Translations under genes and position numbers: made by a program
The notes under the pieces: model-generated
The model's database searches: none
Told to the model about the DNA's origin: nothing
The model's input: only the letters and a program-made list of their open reading frames with translations
In this document: in pieces, positions 39,705-51,843 of the stretch
How the letters are laid out: every line of letters starts with the position of its first letter
Numbering within the stretch: position 1 is the first letter of the stretch
Origin: Ignelater luminosus
Lineage: Eukaryota > Arthropoda > Insecta > Coleoptera > Elateridae
Reading direction: 5' to 3'
Length of the DNA: 64,000 bases
Assembly (NCBI GenBank): GCA_011009095.1
Contig: VTPC01005744.1
Coordinates: 62,001 to 126,000, forward strand

Positions 39705-40518
39705 TACAGTGTGTCCACATTTCGATGCTCACTATTGGTATCTTGGAAATTGTAACAAATACAAAGTCGGTTACTTTAGAAGAAATTTGGCTATTTTGGA
39801 GATCAATTTACTTATGCTTTTGTTTCTTCAAAAAAGTTCACGGCTTACTAGATATTTACTAAAAACAAAATTATCTTATTTTTTTTTAAAAGTGAAATAT
39901 CTCAGGAACGAGCAAAGATAGAAAAGTACAGCAAAGAGGGTGTTTTAGAGAATTTACTCTGAAACACAAAAATATTATTTTTGCAATTGTCTTTTGTTTT
40001 ATTTCGGCGGTGAAACGTAAATCCAAATTTTTTCTAGCGGAACGCCTACTTGATTTCCGTATTACTGAACAGCACGCCTTAAATGCTTTTCAGTGATACA
40101 TGGTTTGACATAGCTATTCTTTTGTTTTATCGAGTTATGAAGTGAAAATCATTTTTCATCATAGTGTGCTATGACATCTAATACACGAAGTCGTGGATGT
40201 TTGTCGAATAAATTAAAAGCATTTTTTTTTGTTTTAGCAATTGTTACATGAAAAATGTAATTTATCTGACAAAAATCAATGATTTTCATATGTTTAAAGC
40301 CATGGTACATCACGTGGAAAATGCTTTTTATTTAAAAAAAAATTAGATAATTTCGTTTTTAGTAAATATCTAGTAAGCCGTGAACTTTTTTAAAAAAACA
40401 AAAGCATAAGTAGATTGATCTCAAAAATAGCCAAATTTCTTCTAATTTAACCGACTTTGTATCTTTTACAATTTCCGAGATCCCAATAGTGAGTATCGAA
40501 ATGTGGACACTCTGCATA
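39705..40518. mobile_element. Foldback element just upstream of LIG4
   Basis: The left arm starts TACAGTGTGTCCACATTTCG and the right arm ends with its inverse (CGAAATGTGGACACTCTGCA). The arms align over about 200 bp, including inverse copies of the GTTCACGGCTTACTAGATATT block (about 39837 and 40370). The centre is non-coding. Its arm order matches the elements at 15378 and 20155, so all belong to one family. Confidence 0.8.
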
Positions 40519-40530
40519 ACAGTGATGTGC

Positions 40531-40620
40531 GTGTCAACAATTCATTCTTGACATGCCAACAATTTTTATTGTTGACATGACCTTATTGATGTCAACCATG
40601 TCAACAATGTCAACAATTTG
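40531..40620. repeat. Cluster of GTCAAC(AAT) motifs on both strands
   Basis: Within 90 bp, GTCAAC occurs at 40533, 40591, 40600 and 40609 on the plus strand and at about 40571 on the minus strand. There are also near copies at 40549 (TTGACAT) and 40555 (GCCAACAAT). The last two plus-strand copies are 9 bp apart, as in a tandem TGTCAACAA array. It may be a decayed satellite-like array or a cluster of homeodomain (TGTCA-type) binding sites. Confidence 0.45.
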
Positions 40621-43600
40621 GACATTATGAATGCACATGCGCAAAGCTGTTAAACTTGATTTTTCCTTTATTATTTAAATCTTAAATAGTTTATTACAAT
40701 AATTTTTATTTGACTTAAGTATGTGAGGGCAAATTTTGCCATAAGTAGACTTATGTCCTTCCAGCAAAAAGCCAGAGAATTTAAATTGCAACCAGGAAAA
40801 AGAATAGTTTATAGTTTAAAAAACAACAGTTAAAGATGAATTTTTCTTCAAATTAAATATCTCCTTTTGGTTGACAAGAAATGATATAACATCTTTGAAC
40901 AAAACAATTTTTCATTGTAAGCCAAGACTGTTTTATCGGAACCAGAACGAACGTCATATCAAAAAGTAACCTAATCTGTGTAACCTTTGAAATGAAACAC
41001 TTACGTCGTCGGCCATTTTTTATTTATGTGTTTAGTTGTATTATAATTTGCAATTATACTGACGTATACGTTCTCCATTGCATAGGTTATTCAGATTAAG
41101 CCACTTTTTGATGGTACATCAGTAATTAGCATAACTACTCAGCTTCAAAACCAACTCTGACGTAAATATTTTTTTTAAATATAATTGATAACAGCTATGA
41201 AGTGTTTTTCATTGATTCGTATTAAAAGTGAAGTGTTTTTTAACAATGTTATCTCGTATTAAATGTAAAATATTATTTTTCCTAAATTTGGATAAAAATA
41301 AGTTGCATTATCTTTTTGCAATTTTTTAAGTCTGTCAATAACAAGTGTAAATAATAAATTTAAAGAATATCTATCATATCTATCTAAAATTAAAATCCGA
41401 ATAGCAAATATGCAGTCTAGAGACAGGCACCGTGCATCGGTAGAATTCTAAATACACAGTCAGATTTTTTGCTAATGATCCTAAGAAAACCTATGGTAAC
41501 AGCGCTTTTTATTATTTCGACAGGAAAAGAATGGCAGTGCTTTCAAGAGAGTTCTATTTTTTGCTTATAACTCAAAAACAAGTTTTCACCAACGAATTCA
41601 GTTTGGAAAGTACGGTGCAAACTCCATTGCTCTATCTTTTTATAACAATCGAGATATTCCATGAATACTTTAAACATGGAACATGCTGCACAACAACAAA
41701 CAAATGGAATGTTGGAAACCACAAGAAATACGAGGGATCCAGAGGATTTAGTTTAGAATACAAAAAAAGGCATTTTTGCAATCGTCTTTTGTGTTACTTT
41801 AGCGATGGAGCGTAAACAGAGTTTCTTTTAATGAAGCACTTACTCAATTCTGATATTATCGAATTACACGTTTTTAGTGATATACAATTGAACGTGGTTA
41901 TTCTATTGTTTTAGAATGCTTGTGTAATGTTATTTTAAAATTCGCACTAAATCCGCTCCTGTCTTTCAATTTCGTTCAGATATTTGTTTTTCTGACACGT
42001 AATATTTAAATTATTTCATTCTATGAACGGATGTTTGTTAAAATTTTATTTTAAAGAATTGATAACTTTGTGGTCTCGACTTCTGGGCTCCAGCGGACGT
42101 GCCTTTTGTTATTTTTCCAATATCAAGCTCCAGACATAAATAAAAGGTTCCTGGAATCTTAGTCGCGAATGCTGGAGTCACACGGTCTTTGTTAAGTCAG
42201 GTTCAGGCTGAAAATCTAAGGAGTAGAATTTTTCATTGCCTCATAAGAATACTAGCATTTTGACCTGTTAGGTCGTGCATCTGGCTTCCCAACCCCACTC
42301 CGGTAAGCGCAAGCTGCGTGGCAGGAGACGCAGAGAGAATAGGGATTATGTTGGTAATTTTTTATTTTTCGAGTTATCAGTGTTTTTTCTTGGTACCCAC
42401 ATTTGACCACGCGACCGGTAATGTACGTTTCTTCTATACAGGCTACGGTAGGCAATTGTTATTCACTAAGCGTTATCAGCTTGTTTGCTTGAAGAGTGGC
42501 TTACACTAATCCATGGGTAGGTTTTCACTAATCATCGCTTAGAATGAGCAGGTCAAAGGGCCAAAACAGACCTTTTTTGGGTGTAGCTATTTTCTAGAAC
42601 CTAAAAACTACCCGCCTGATTTCGATAGATCTTGTTTATATCATCTCCCTGGGGTCGAATAGGAACTTTGCATCTTTCCTTTGTATCCGGTAGAAGAAGG
42701 GGATGCAGGTTGGTGCCCGGAATTGACGAGTTTGAGTAGAGGGACTGTTTTTGGGAATATCCTGTCATTGTTATAAGCTAACCAAAGTTGAGTTTGGCTT
42801 TATAGGAGTGTGTAAAGGTTGGGGGATGGGGTATTTGTTAGATATCAAAGCCCCTTTTAAGTATTCATTTTCATAGTAGTGTATAACAACTATCAAAAGA
42901 ATACTTCCATTGCCACTATTGGCATTAGGAAGTTTTCAGATCTGACAAAATAGAATTTGGTATATGGGTGTTAGGTGAGAGATGGCCTGCATTGGGATCT
43001 TTTAAACCGTAAGAGATATAAAGTTGGTTAAATGGGCAAACAATCTGCTCATGAGGAGTACATATCGAAACAGTTGCCAAACCGGACCGATTTTTCATAG
43101 TCTATCAAATATTAATTAAAAAATCTCTTCTGAATGTTGAGTTTTTGATACTGAACATCACGAATAGGAATTCTTAAATGATTGGTACTTGTAAATGCTT
43201 TAAAAGGAACTAAGAAAATTGGACATACCTTAAACTAAAATATGAAAGATTGAATTAGAACCTGGGTCTCTTTTAATAGAATATATGGAAAAAAAAATAC
43301 TAACGTCTGAACGACTATTTGGATCTCCAAAGGTCTAGTTGAGTTCAGTGTATTACACAACAAAAAAGCAAGAAAAACTGATTTTGTATTCTATGCAGGG
43401 ATATTAATCACAATATCAAAACATGCAGGTATAAATCTTATTTAATGTTTCTTGACCTATTTTCATAATCAGTCATTTAGGTAGCCCAAACCTGCTGAAA
43501 AAGACACGAGAAATCTGTTATAACAACATCTTTTCGCTGTTTCATGAAATGCTTTTACAGCTAGTCTTATACCCCTTAAAGGTGCACAGTACGGGTACAC

Positions 43601-43687
43601 TTGTACCAATCCCGTCCTAATGAAAATAAAAATTAATTACCTTAATTAATCAAAGTACTACTTAAAAACAAATTTATTTTTATAACA
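40621..43687. other. Intergenic region with partial repeats
   Basis: I see no host gene here. Part of a foldback arm is recognisable around 42985-43350 (GGGATCTTTTAAACCGTAAGAGATA type, related to the arm at 28120). Frames at 41531-41815 and 42252-42509 have no recognisable content. The 42050-42800 part is less AT-rich than the surroundings and may be an old insertion. Confidence 0.5.
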
Positions 43688-43743
43688 AGATAAGGTTTTT
43701 GAAGTATTTATTATTCTAATTAAAGATAAGAAGAAAGTATAAA
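43688..43743 (+). promoter_or_regulatory. Protease promoter: two GATA motifs and a TATA box
   Basis: AGATAAG occurs at 43688-43694 and 43724-43730, and TATAAA at 43738-43743. The TATA box is 51 bases before the ATG, leaving room for a short 5' UTR. GATA factors control many insect midgut digestive enzymes, so these motifs fit a gut-expressed protease; that role is inferred. The minus-strand paralogue has an AGATAA motif at 53058-53063. Confidence 0.55.
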
Positions 43744-43793
43744 TTTCGAGAAAAAACAAAAACTAAGTAATAAGTTTTCTGGAGGAATCAGCA

Positions 43794-45254
43794 ATGAAGG
43801 TCTTAATTCTCGCCGTAATCGCCTTGGCAGCTGTGTCTCAGGTAAAACATTTAAAGTTTTTGCATTGTAAAACAAAATAATCATAGTTATTGTTAATATA
43901 GGCTGCCATAGATCCTTCTAAAATAAAACCCGTGTTTCAAACTGTAACGCCCTTAATTCCTGCCATTACACCAAAAGTAGTAGGTGGACAGGAAGCTGAC
44001 CCACATGGCGTACCATTCCAAGTAAGTGTTTTTGTCTAATCTGTGAGATAAATGCAAACGTTTTCGAAGAATCATTTAACGATTTCGATCTGTTTGTAGG
44101 TTGCTGTAGAGAATAATAGGGGTGGATTTTGCGGTGGTTCAATCATTGGTAAAACACTGGTGCTTACTGCAGCCCATTGCGTCGATAGGTAAGTAAAATA
44201 TATTATTACTATTTTATAGTCATTTATAAACCAAAATAAACTAGAAGGTTTCAAGCGCCAATATAAACAAAAATGATTTATTGTAACTATATCTCCATAA
44301 TTCGCTCTAACAATTTTTACTATATATCAATAGATATAGCTGTGTTGCTTACAAAATTAGATTTTAAGTAAAGAAAGATATGGAACTTTTAATTTTTTAA
44401 ATTGATCTACTGTAAAATTCTTAAAATGTCGCTTGGAAGCCTATGGTTCTCAGCCAGTATGTCTTACAACGAAATATTATTGCATAGGCATCTTTTTAAT
44501 GTTGCAGTAGGCATTATTATAAAAATTGAATAATGTATATGAATTTGGTTGCTAATCCAGTTGGGTAAGCATATGATAAATGTTAAACCAAATATTTTCG
44601 TTGTAGTGCTACATGGGTGGACGTAACTGCTGGTGCTCATCGTATCTTTGAAAATGAACCAACGCAACAGAAAATACGGTCCAGCAAAATCGTAGTTCAT
44701 AAGGACTGGAATACTTCTAATCTTGCAAACGACATTGCTCTCGTTCATCTTTCAAGCGAACTTAACCTAGATAGTGAGTTTCCACTTTACTTAAAAATTT
44801 AACCAACACAATACTACATAAAATAAGATGAAAATCTACAAATGAACGATATTATGTTACAGATACAGCAAGAATTGTCGATTTGAACCAAGATACAAGT
44901 ACTTCTTTGGTTGGTGTGCAGGCCATTGTAAGCGGTTGGGGAAGATATTCTGATGGTTCTGGTGCCCTCAGCCAATGGTTACGTTATGGTGTATCTAACA
45001 TTATGTCTAAACAGGACTGCCAAAGATTCTTTGGTAGCATTATTACTGATAACCATGTATGTTTGGATGGCAGCAAAGGTGTAGGTGCATGCAACGGAGA
45101 TTCTGGCGGTCCTCTCTCAATTGCACAAAATGACAACCCTCTACAAGTTGGTCTTGTATCTTTTGGAAGCGGAGCAGGTTGCGAGAAAGGTTATCCTACA
45201 GTTTATACTAACGTTGCTCGTTATAGTGATTGGATTGCTCAAAACAGCAACTAA
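43794..45254 (+). CDS. Chymotrypsin-like S1 serine protease (brachyurin type), secreted
   Basis: Probable digestive endopeptidase. Exons 43794-43841, 43902-44021, 44100-44188, 44607-44773 and 44863-45254 give 271 residues. Exon 1 is a signal peptide (MKVLILAVIALAAVSQ). A roughly 25-residue propeptide ends at K41, with the mature start VVGG, so activation by a trypsin-like cut is expected. The catalytic triad is H82 (LTAAHC), D128 (NDIAL) and S222 (GDSGGP). The specificity-pocket residue at chymotrypsin position 189 is Gly and 226 is Thr. This excludes trypsin (Asp189) and fits chymotrypsin/collagenase-like insect proteases. All introns are GT/AG. It is convergent with its close paralogue at 51844-52993, which has the same exon phases and nearly the same exon lengths. 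Substrate preference is inferred. Confidence 0.94.
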
Positions 45255-45300
45255 TTTAAAGTTTTACTTATTATTGATTACACAGTTGTGTATTGTCGCA

Positions 45301-45306
45301 AATAAA
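45301..45306 (+). terminator. Poly(A) signal AATAAA of the plus-strand protease
   Basis: AATAAA begins 47 bases after the protease stop codon, a normal distance for a short 3' UTR in an insect digestive enzyme gene. Confidence 0.75.
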
Positions 45307-45639
45307 ATTTAAATATTTTTCACTTATCTTTAAGTTTTTTTCTACAACCTGTAATTAAATAATTTATAAAGTTTGTTACTGTCACACGAAAACGTTTTAA
45401 TTTATTGATGCCATGTAATATGCTGCTGCTATCTATAACATTCCTTATTAATAAATCATTTGAAACATGAATATTTCCAAGCTATTTTGAAAAAGCAGTA
45501 ATATAATGAAAACGATCTTTAGAATTAGAAAACTACAGATTTGTTGCTTTTCCACCTGAATTCTCAAGAATTTTTAAAAAGACTTACCAAATTAGACTAA
45601 AATAGTATTTACATAAGCAAAATATAATTATACCGTAAC

Positions 45640-46440
45640 AGTCTGGCTTTGTAAAAAATTCTTCAACTCAAGACGCAATGCAAATTTTGCAGAATTTTAA
45701 AGATAAATTAAAAATCACTAGTGCCTCATTTGACTTATAATAAGCTTTCAATGTTATTAATCATAAACTGCTTTTAGAAGGGTACGGTTTACGAGAAGTT
45801 GCGTTGCATTAGGCCTAGTCTTTTTCTCCCGGACGTACTCGGATGGTAAAAACTACGCACGAAAAGAAAATGTGAATGTCACAGGTTAGAGAAATTAAAG
45901 GCGGTGATCTCCATTGCTGCTTTTATTCTTTATTAACGGTAGATCAAAGCCATAAAGTTGTAAAGTTGCAAAACTGATGTCAAGCAAACGGTCTAGTTTT
46001 AAATACAAGCAAAACCAAAATCATCCTCTATTCGCCAAAAAAGCTCTTAGTAAAACCATAATGCAACACTTACACACAAAATGTTAAGTGAAAAACATTG
46101 AGTAAAGTTTTTAGGCCTACACGTAGACACGCACTTAACATGGAAGTGCCTTATTGAACATCTAGAAGAAAATGTGATTAAAAAGCAGCATTCATGATCT
46201 TACAACAACGAAGAATCTTAGATACAAATAGTTTTAAATGTTGCTAATCCAGTAGTCTTCACTTATATGGCATACTATGATGGGGAAATTGTATTGTTGT
46301 TCAGAGAATCTTTATTCTTGAAAAGAGAATAATAAAAAACATGTTGAATCTGAAGCGCAAGCGGTTACCAACGCAACGTAGAAAAACATTACGAATTTAA
46401 ATAAATGTAAGGGTATAACTGATTGGCCTACAAGAAAAGC
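45640..46440 (+). pseudogene. Non-LTR retrotransposon reverse transcriptase relic
   Basis: Across three frames there are QSGFVKNSSTQDAMQIL, then FDL**AFNVINHKLL (a decayed DLSKAFD RT motif), then ANGLVLNTSKTKIILYS, a broken FLGLHVDTHLTWK block, and the thumb/connection-like end RIFILEKRIIKNMLNL. The order and spacing are those of jockey/CR1-like RT. Two adjacent stops replace the Ser-Lys of the first motif, and there are several frameshifts. It is a long-dead 5'-truncated copy. Confidence 0.75.
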
Positions 46441-46510
46441 GAATGGCATCTATATTACTTTCTCAAGATTGATCACAAACAAAAAAGCTCGCTTATTATA
46501 TCTTATACTA

Positions 46511-47340
46511 TACAGGGTGTCAACGAGAAGTGGAAACAACTTATCTTACACTTTGAAATAGAATTCTGAAACTTGAGATATTAAAATGACAATATACAGA
46601 GAAAATTTAAAATGGTGATCAAAATAAACTACTTTCCGATGACGTTATTAAAACTTTCTGTTAACATGAAGTTAGCCACTACAACAATTTGTCATATGCG
46701 CATAAACCATTTTTTACCTTTATTGTGTCTTTTATGTTGTCACATGGTTTTGACTTTTTACTTGTTTAGAAGTGTGAAGCGTGTTATTTTATTTTTTTTT
46801 ACTTGTTTCATTTGCAAAGTTTTATTAAACAGTCTTTTTCAAGGCTACTTGCACGTAAATAAACTTGCTGCAGTAAGTAACATTTATTTAATCATTGAAA
46901 TAATATGGGTATTTATGTGCTTTTAAATTTTAGGTTATGGTTTACACTTTTGAACAGTATCCATTTATTTTAGAGTCCTATTTCCGTAATGGACAACGAA
47001 ATCGCAATGGCGAATGAACGTATTCTGTTGCTTCTTGCATCGAAGAATTTGTCGAACATTTCCCTGAGCGAGATTTCGTTTATGATGTTATAAGTGGACA
47101 ATGGCCACTAAGGTCCCCCTGACCTCACTTCTCTTGATTTTTTCTTGTTTGCGCATTTGAAAAATGTTTTTCGTACACTTATCCATACAATTGATGAGCT
47201 AAAAAATGCCATAGAGATGCTGTTCGAAACATTGCACAGCAACAGCTGGAAAATGTGTTTGAAAACATAAAAAAACGGATCAATGCCTGCTACAATAATA
47301 ATAACAGTGGTCATGTAGAATACATTATGTAAAAGTAAAT
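46511..47340 (+). pseudogene. IS630/mariner-type transposase relic with internal deletion
   Basis: The element starts TACAGGGTGTC (46511). A N-terminal HTH segment reads YPFILESYFRNGQ (about 46960), then CIEEFVEHFPERDF. The sequence jumps directly to a C-terminal part in a shifted frame: a PDLTSLDFFLFAHLKNVF segment containing the third catalytic Asp region, then INACYNNNNSGHVEYIM. Most of the catalytic domain is missing between them, so it is a deleted non-autonomous copy. Confidence 0.75.
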
Positions 47341-48600
47341 TACCACTGTTTGTAATTATTTAAGTATCTGTATTGTTATCAGGATGAGTGATGTATTCAT
47401 TTATATTTTATTAGTTAATTGTTATTGTGGAATTCCCTGTTTTCTGTATAGGCGTTTTGTTGTTTTATAATTTTAATGTATTTAGGAAGATGTTAATAAA
47501 TTGCTTATCTTTATTTTTGTCAATTTTATATAATACATTTAATAAGCCAGATTAAAAGCAAAAAACGTTTTTGTAAAGGTGAGGAAAAAATATTTATTTA
47601 ACTTATTTAATGTTGCAATAGATTTGAAATTAAAAAATAAGTGTTTTACTGTATTCGTTTACTACCTTTATTGAGTTATATTTGTTTTTAATTAAATTCT
47701 GATTTTCCAACAATTAAAATTTTGAAATGGTCGGCAACCACTTTAACAGTACTGTTTTTTGAGTAGCATAGACTTCATGAAAAACAAGAGTGGTTATAGT
47801 CTAACTTCACCTTCTAAGCAGATGACTGTAAATGGATGTAAATATTTGCAACATCTCTATGTCATGTAGTTTAAATTCTCTCTGTATTTGTTATCTTTTG
47901 ATTAAGGCTCACTAATCGTTGGATAACTTTATCGAAGGTATTATTGCAATGGATACTATTGTAAAAATGTCAAATAACAGTGAAAGTGTCAAGGTCGTTT
48001 CCGATTTTAGCGGAAATTTATGGGCCTCCACAAGGGGAACAAGAGACACATGCCCCGTCCCCTTCCATGGAATTTGTGGTCGTAATATCTTTTTCAAAGT
48101 CTCTACATTATGTGAAACACTTATGGATAAGTCTATACTTAATCTGCGTATGCAAAATCTCTACTGTTGGGCTCATTTTTTAGTTTTCAAAGTATCTCCT
48201 ATGTAGTCAGGTTGATTTATTGGACGTATTAGAATTTGTATGTTTATTGTATAATTTGTCGGCATCTTCGTATTTATTGTAGACTGTCAGTAACTTAGAA
48301 AGAAACCTCAATTCTTCAAGGTATGAACAACTGGAAATCATATTTGTTTTCACAACGTTTACTATCCTATTCCTAAAATACAAATTGCTTTACGGTGTTA
48401 ATTGTAGCGCCTAAAGCTTGTGAAGAAAACATCTGGTCACACAGAGATTATGCATAATATTTTATATTTAAAACTAATTAAATCTTAACGTGAACATTCT
48501 CTTAGAACATAATTACAGCAATCGTATATTATTGTAACCTATAACCAAGATTTCTGACTTGGTTTTTACCTTACACATTAAGTTTAGTACAGTGTCAGAA
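47341..48600. other. Intergenic repeat-rich stretch
   Basis: AT-rich sequence follows the transposase relic and probably includes its 3' end. Around 47919-48206 there are overlapping open frames on both strands in a less AT-rich block (the TGCCCCGTCCCCTTCCATGG area). The encoded sequence is not recognised and I treat it as repeat. Confidence 0.4.
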
Positions 48601-48619
48601 ATAACTGCCATCGATAATT

Positions 48620-49335
48620 TATTTTGCTTTTTCTAAGAACTTGGGCTTTTCTCTTTATTTTCATAATTCTTGCTTCGCCCGAACCTAATATTTTCTGGAC
48701 AGTTGGACGGATTACTGTCTTTAGGCACAAAAGTGATTCCTTTGTTTGGTACCACTTTGTGGTGTTGTTGGCATAATGAGCTGTAGCTAAATCAGGCCAA
48801 AAGAAAGTTGGAATTCTATTAGCTCTAGTAAATAGTAGTAAACTTTTTTCTAACCTTCTTTTAAATCAATGTTTGTAGATGGTTCCTTTAGTGATAAAGT
48901 TTTCGCTGAGTTTACATACGTGCAAATTGCTTGCACGCTAAGAATTTTTCCGTAAATTCTGACATTTTCATGTGTTTATATTTATTTCCAACTTCAAATT
49001 TATTTTTCTACAAGTAAAGAACTCTTGTCCAGAGAGTTGTTAAAAGTCAGTTATAACGTAAGTTTTACCATCTATTATCATACAATCAAATTTTGTAAAG
49101 AATCTAGGATGTAGTTTTCATCTCTGTTTGGGGCTTTCTGTTTAAAAAACTTTTAGTCCATTTAATGTTTTTTTTAAATTTTGAATACAAGATGAAGATG
49201 TTCCAACTTTTCTTGCCACAACCTTCACTGATTTATTTGAATTTCGCTTAAAAGCTTCTACCACTTTCTTTTATGTCATTTTGCAACTTGGACCTGATTT
49301 TCTACCAGAGCCAGGCTTTTGGCTTATTGTCACTC
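48620..49335 (-). pseudogene. Tc1/mariner-superfamily transposase relic
   Basis: Read on the minus strand, the N-terminus has GSGRKSGPS, then VVEAFKRNSNKSVKVVARKVG and a SSSCIQNLKK helix, followed by KAPNRDE. The catalytic part has LSGQEFFTCRK and RIPTFFWPDLATAHYANNTTKWY. Many stops and frameshifts separate these pieces, and the first Asp motif is degraded. The FWPDLATAHY block identifies an insect Tc1-related lineage distinct from both mariners in this window. Confidence 0.8.
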
Positions 49336-49599
49336 GTTTATGGAAATTGTTTAAAACGTGTGTAATAGTCTAGTCTAGCGGCTCGTCCTGGAAGCTTGCG
49401 AATCCTGTGAAGAATTTCCTTGACGTGGTACGTACAATTGCATAAAACAAAGATGTGAAATAGAAAAATCTAGGAAAACAAAATTCGACGGAAATTTCAT
49501 GTTGCCTCAGCTTTGTTATTTTGTTTTTATTAAAATTAGTCACGCTTCCCTGATGTTTTGAGTCAGGGCCATCTTCCTTGTAAGGCATCTGAGACACAG

Positions 49600-50530
49600 G
49601 TCTTGCATGCCAAAATTTTTAGGGGCTCCACACAGTAATGAATATAAATTCCCCGAGATTGATCGTGGGACTCTCCCACGCCACACTTGGTTGGAAGCTG
49701 CACCATCTAGGAAAAATTCTTTGAATGACTTATGGAAAATTTGTTTCCGGCATCAGGTTTTGCTTGCTCCAGAACCAAAAATTAAAAGTAATCACGTGGT
49801 CCACATTACCCGTCAAATTTGACATTTTTAGAAAAAAATATCCGAAAAATGGACTTATTTGACCGAATTCTAAAAAACGTCATGAGAAAAAAATGTTTCC
49901 TTTGCAATTTTTTACCCGTGCGCAAATTCTCAAAAGTCTACCACGATGTTCATATTTTGCCCAGGGCAAAACGGATTTACGGCAATCTGGGGGATGAAAT
50001 TTTGCAAATGAATGGGCATCCTTGACCATAGGGAGGAGCGTATTTGTCTGGCGTTCTGAAATTTGTATTATACAAACTTTCAATAATACGCAACAAAATT
50101 TTCAAGTCTTAATATGCATTTTAAGAATTTTTTTAGGATTTCTTTAAAAATCTGAAAAAAACTGTAAAAAAATTTTTTGCATAAATTGTTAAAGAAACAA
50201 AGATCACACTGGTATTTTTGGCGTTTTGATTTTAAGAATTAGGATAAAATGATGCAGATCTCTAATGGTTAGGATTGGATACGATAAGTGACATTTTCCG
50301 TTTACTGTTTTTCGTGTTTTACATGAAACCGCCCATGTCTAGCGTTCTGGCGTTTTCACCAAAGTACTTGTATTTCGTCACTTTACGAAAATTTATAAAC
50401 TCCAGAGAGTTGAGATTCGTGGAAAAACTAGACTTTTTCATAATTGCCACTACGAGCGCATGCCCACAAAAAGATGACCTTCCATTTTAGAAAAACTGGT
50501 CATTTTTGAGGTTATCTTAAAACAAAATAT
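49600..50530 (-). repeat. Dispersed repeat, inverse copy of 27740-28070
   Basis: Blocks at 50015-50490 match the 27740-28070 repeat in inverse order. The segment continues at 50470-50530 into CCTTCCATTTTAG and a GAGGTTATCTTAAAACAAAATA string, also found at about 31660-31700. Frames across 49607-50083 encode nothing recognised. It lies between the two protease genes. Confidence 0.55.
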
Positions 50531-51784
50531 TAGAAATAACATATCAACGAAAAGAAGAATCAGCTTATTAAGAAGTATATACTAGGCGCTATTTAAAAAA
50601 TAAAGTAGATACAACTAACACTGGAAGCAACCTTGAACATTCTAATTAATCGACGTATGGCAAATATGACTAATTTATTTATTTATTTTTGATAAAAAAG
50701 ACATTTTAAGATGACCCGAATATGAAGTAAAGCGTTAGATAGAAGAATAATTAAGAAAAAGTAGAATAAATTGTAGTAATTAAAAAAAATTAAAAAGATA
50801 TGGAAGGCCAACATTCATTTTAAATTAAATATTATGTAATATTTATGCGGACTCGGCATGTAAAATCACATGTGCTTGTAACAAACTTATGACGATAATT
50901 TTTGTACTCTTGACATAACGTTAGTTTGCTAATTAATTCCCAGTTCTTTGTCTTTATTAATCTAGTAATTAGATTCTTTTAAAAAGTATTGATTAAATAA
51001 ATCCCTTGTACTAGGACGAGACACTCAGTGCCAATTTTTAGTTTACTTACTTACGGTCAATTTTTGATTTCTCTTTGTTATTTATCCCAACAATACCTTA
51101 CAGTCACTTCCAGGATCATGTTTCTTATTGGTGAAATTCCCGGAATTTTACTGCTGCAATTTTCGTAGAATCCCTTTGATTGGTTAATCACTCGACTTAA
51201 TCGAACGTATTCTGACCGTGTGCTTTAGTGACATTTACACTGTGGAAAAATCTTTGTTAAAGCTAGTTCGTTTTTGACATTGGGCAATGTGCGTGCACAT
51301 TCCATTTTTGTTCAGTCTTACTCTTTATGTTTTTATGAGTTATAGTGTATTAGAATCTGATTTTGATCGTAAAAAGACTAAAGCTGTAGTTTTTAAGATA
51401 TCCCTACTTTACTTTTCTGAAGTATGATCTTTCTGATTAATATTATGGCGGTCGCTCGATTTCTAATGCAAACTACGTATATTGAAATGAAGAAATTTTG
51501 ATAGGATGAAATACCACGTTTGATGTAAATAGAAAGAACAGTTTTTCTTTCTCTCTGCCTGTGCAGATTCCAGTATCAAACAGTTCTCTCAGAGGCAAAT
51601 ATTGTAAGGTTTGGAAGATTTAATAAATTTTGAAGAAAACTATTTACCTAAGTAAAAGTCACCTTTTTCAAGTAATCTACAGATCATTTGTTCTTTCATT
51701 TTAAAGTAGTCTGATTTTTAAAAATATAGATAACTAATTAAAACTAACTATAAATAAAACATACATTTAAAAGACAACTTTTAA
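50531..51784. other. Intergenic region, nothing recognised
   Basis: This is AT-rich sequence between the dispersed repeat and the poly(A) region of the minus-strand protease. I see no gene, terminal repeats or clear hairpin. Confidence 0.5.
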
Positions 51785-51790
51785 TTTATT
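51785..51790 (-). terminator. Poly(A) signal AATAAA of the minus-strand protease
   Basis: TTTATT on the plus strand is AATAAA on the minus strand, 54 bases after the stop codon at 51844. The distance mirrors that of the plus-strand paralogue. Confidence 0.7.
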
Positions 51791-51843
51791 TGTAACAATA
51801 AATTGTCCTGTGGATATTCATTACAGCTAAGGCTACATAAAAT

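Noticed and set aside
46612..46926. 104-codon hydrophobic frame (+)
   Set aside because: T-rich composition inside a transposon relic; no membrane protein family recognised.
47912..48206. Overlapping frames on both strands
   Set aside because: Not recognised and mutually exclusive; probably repeat sequence.
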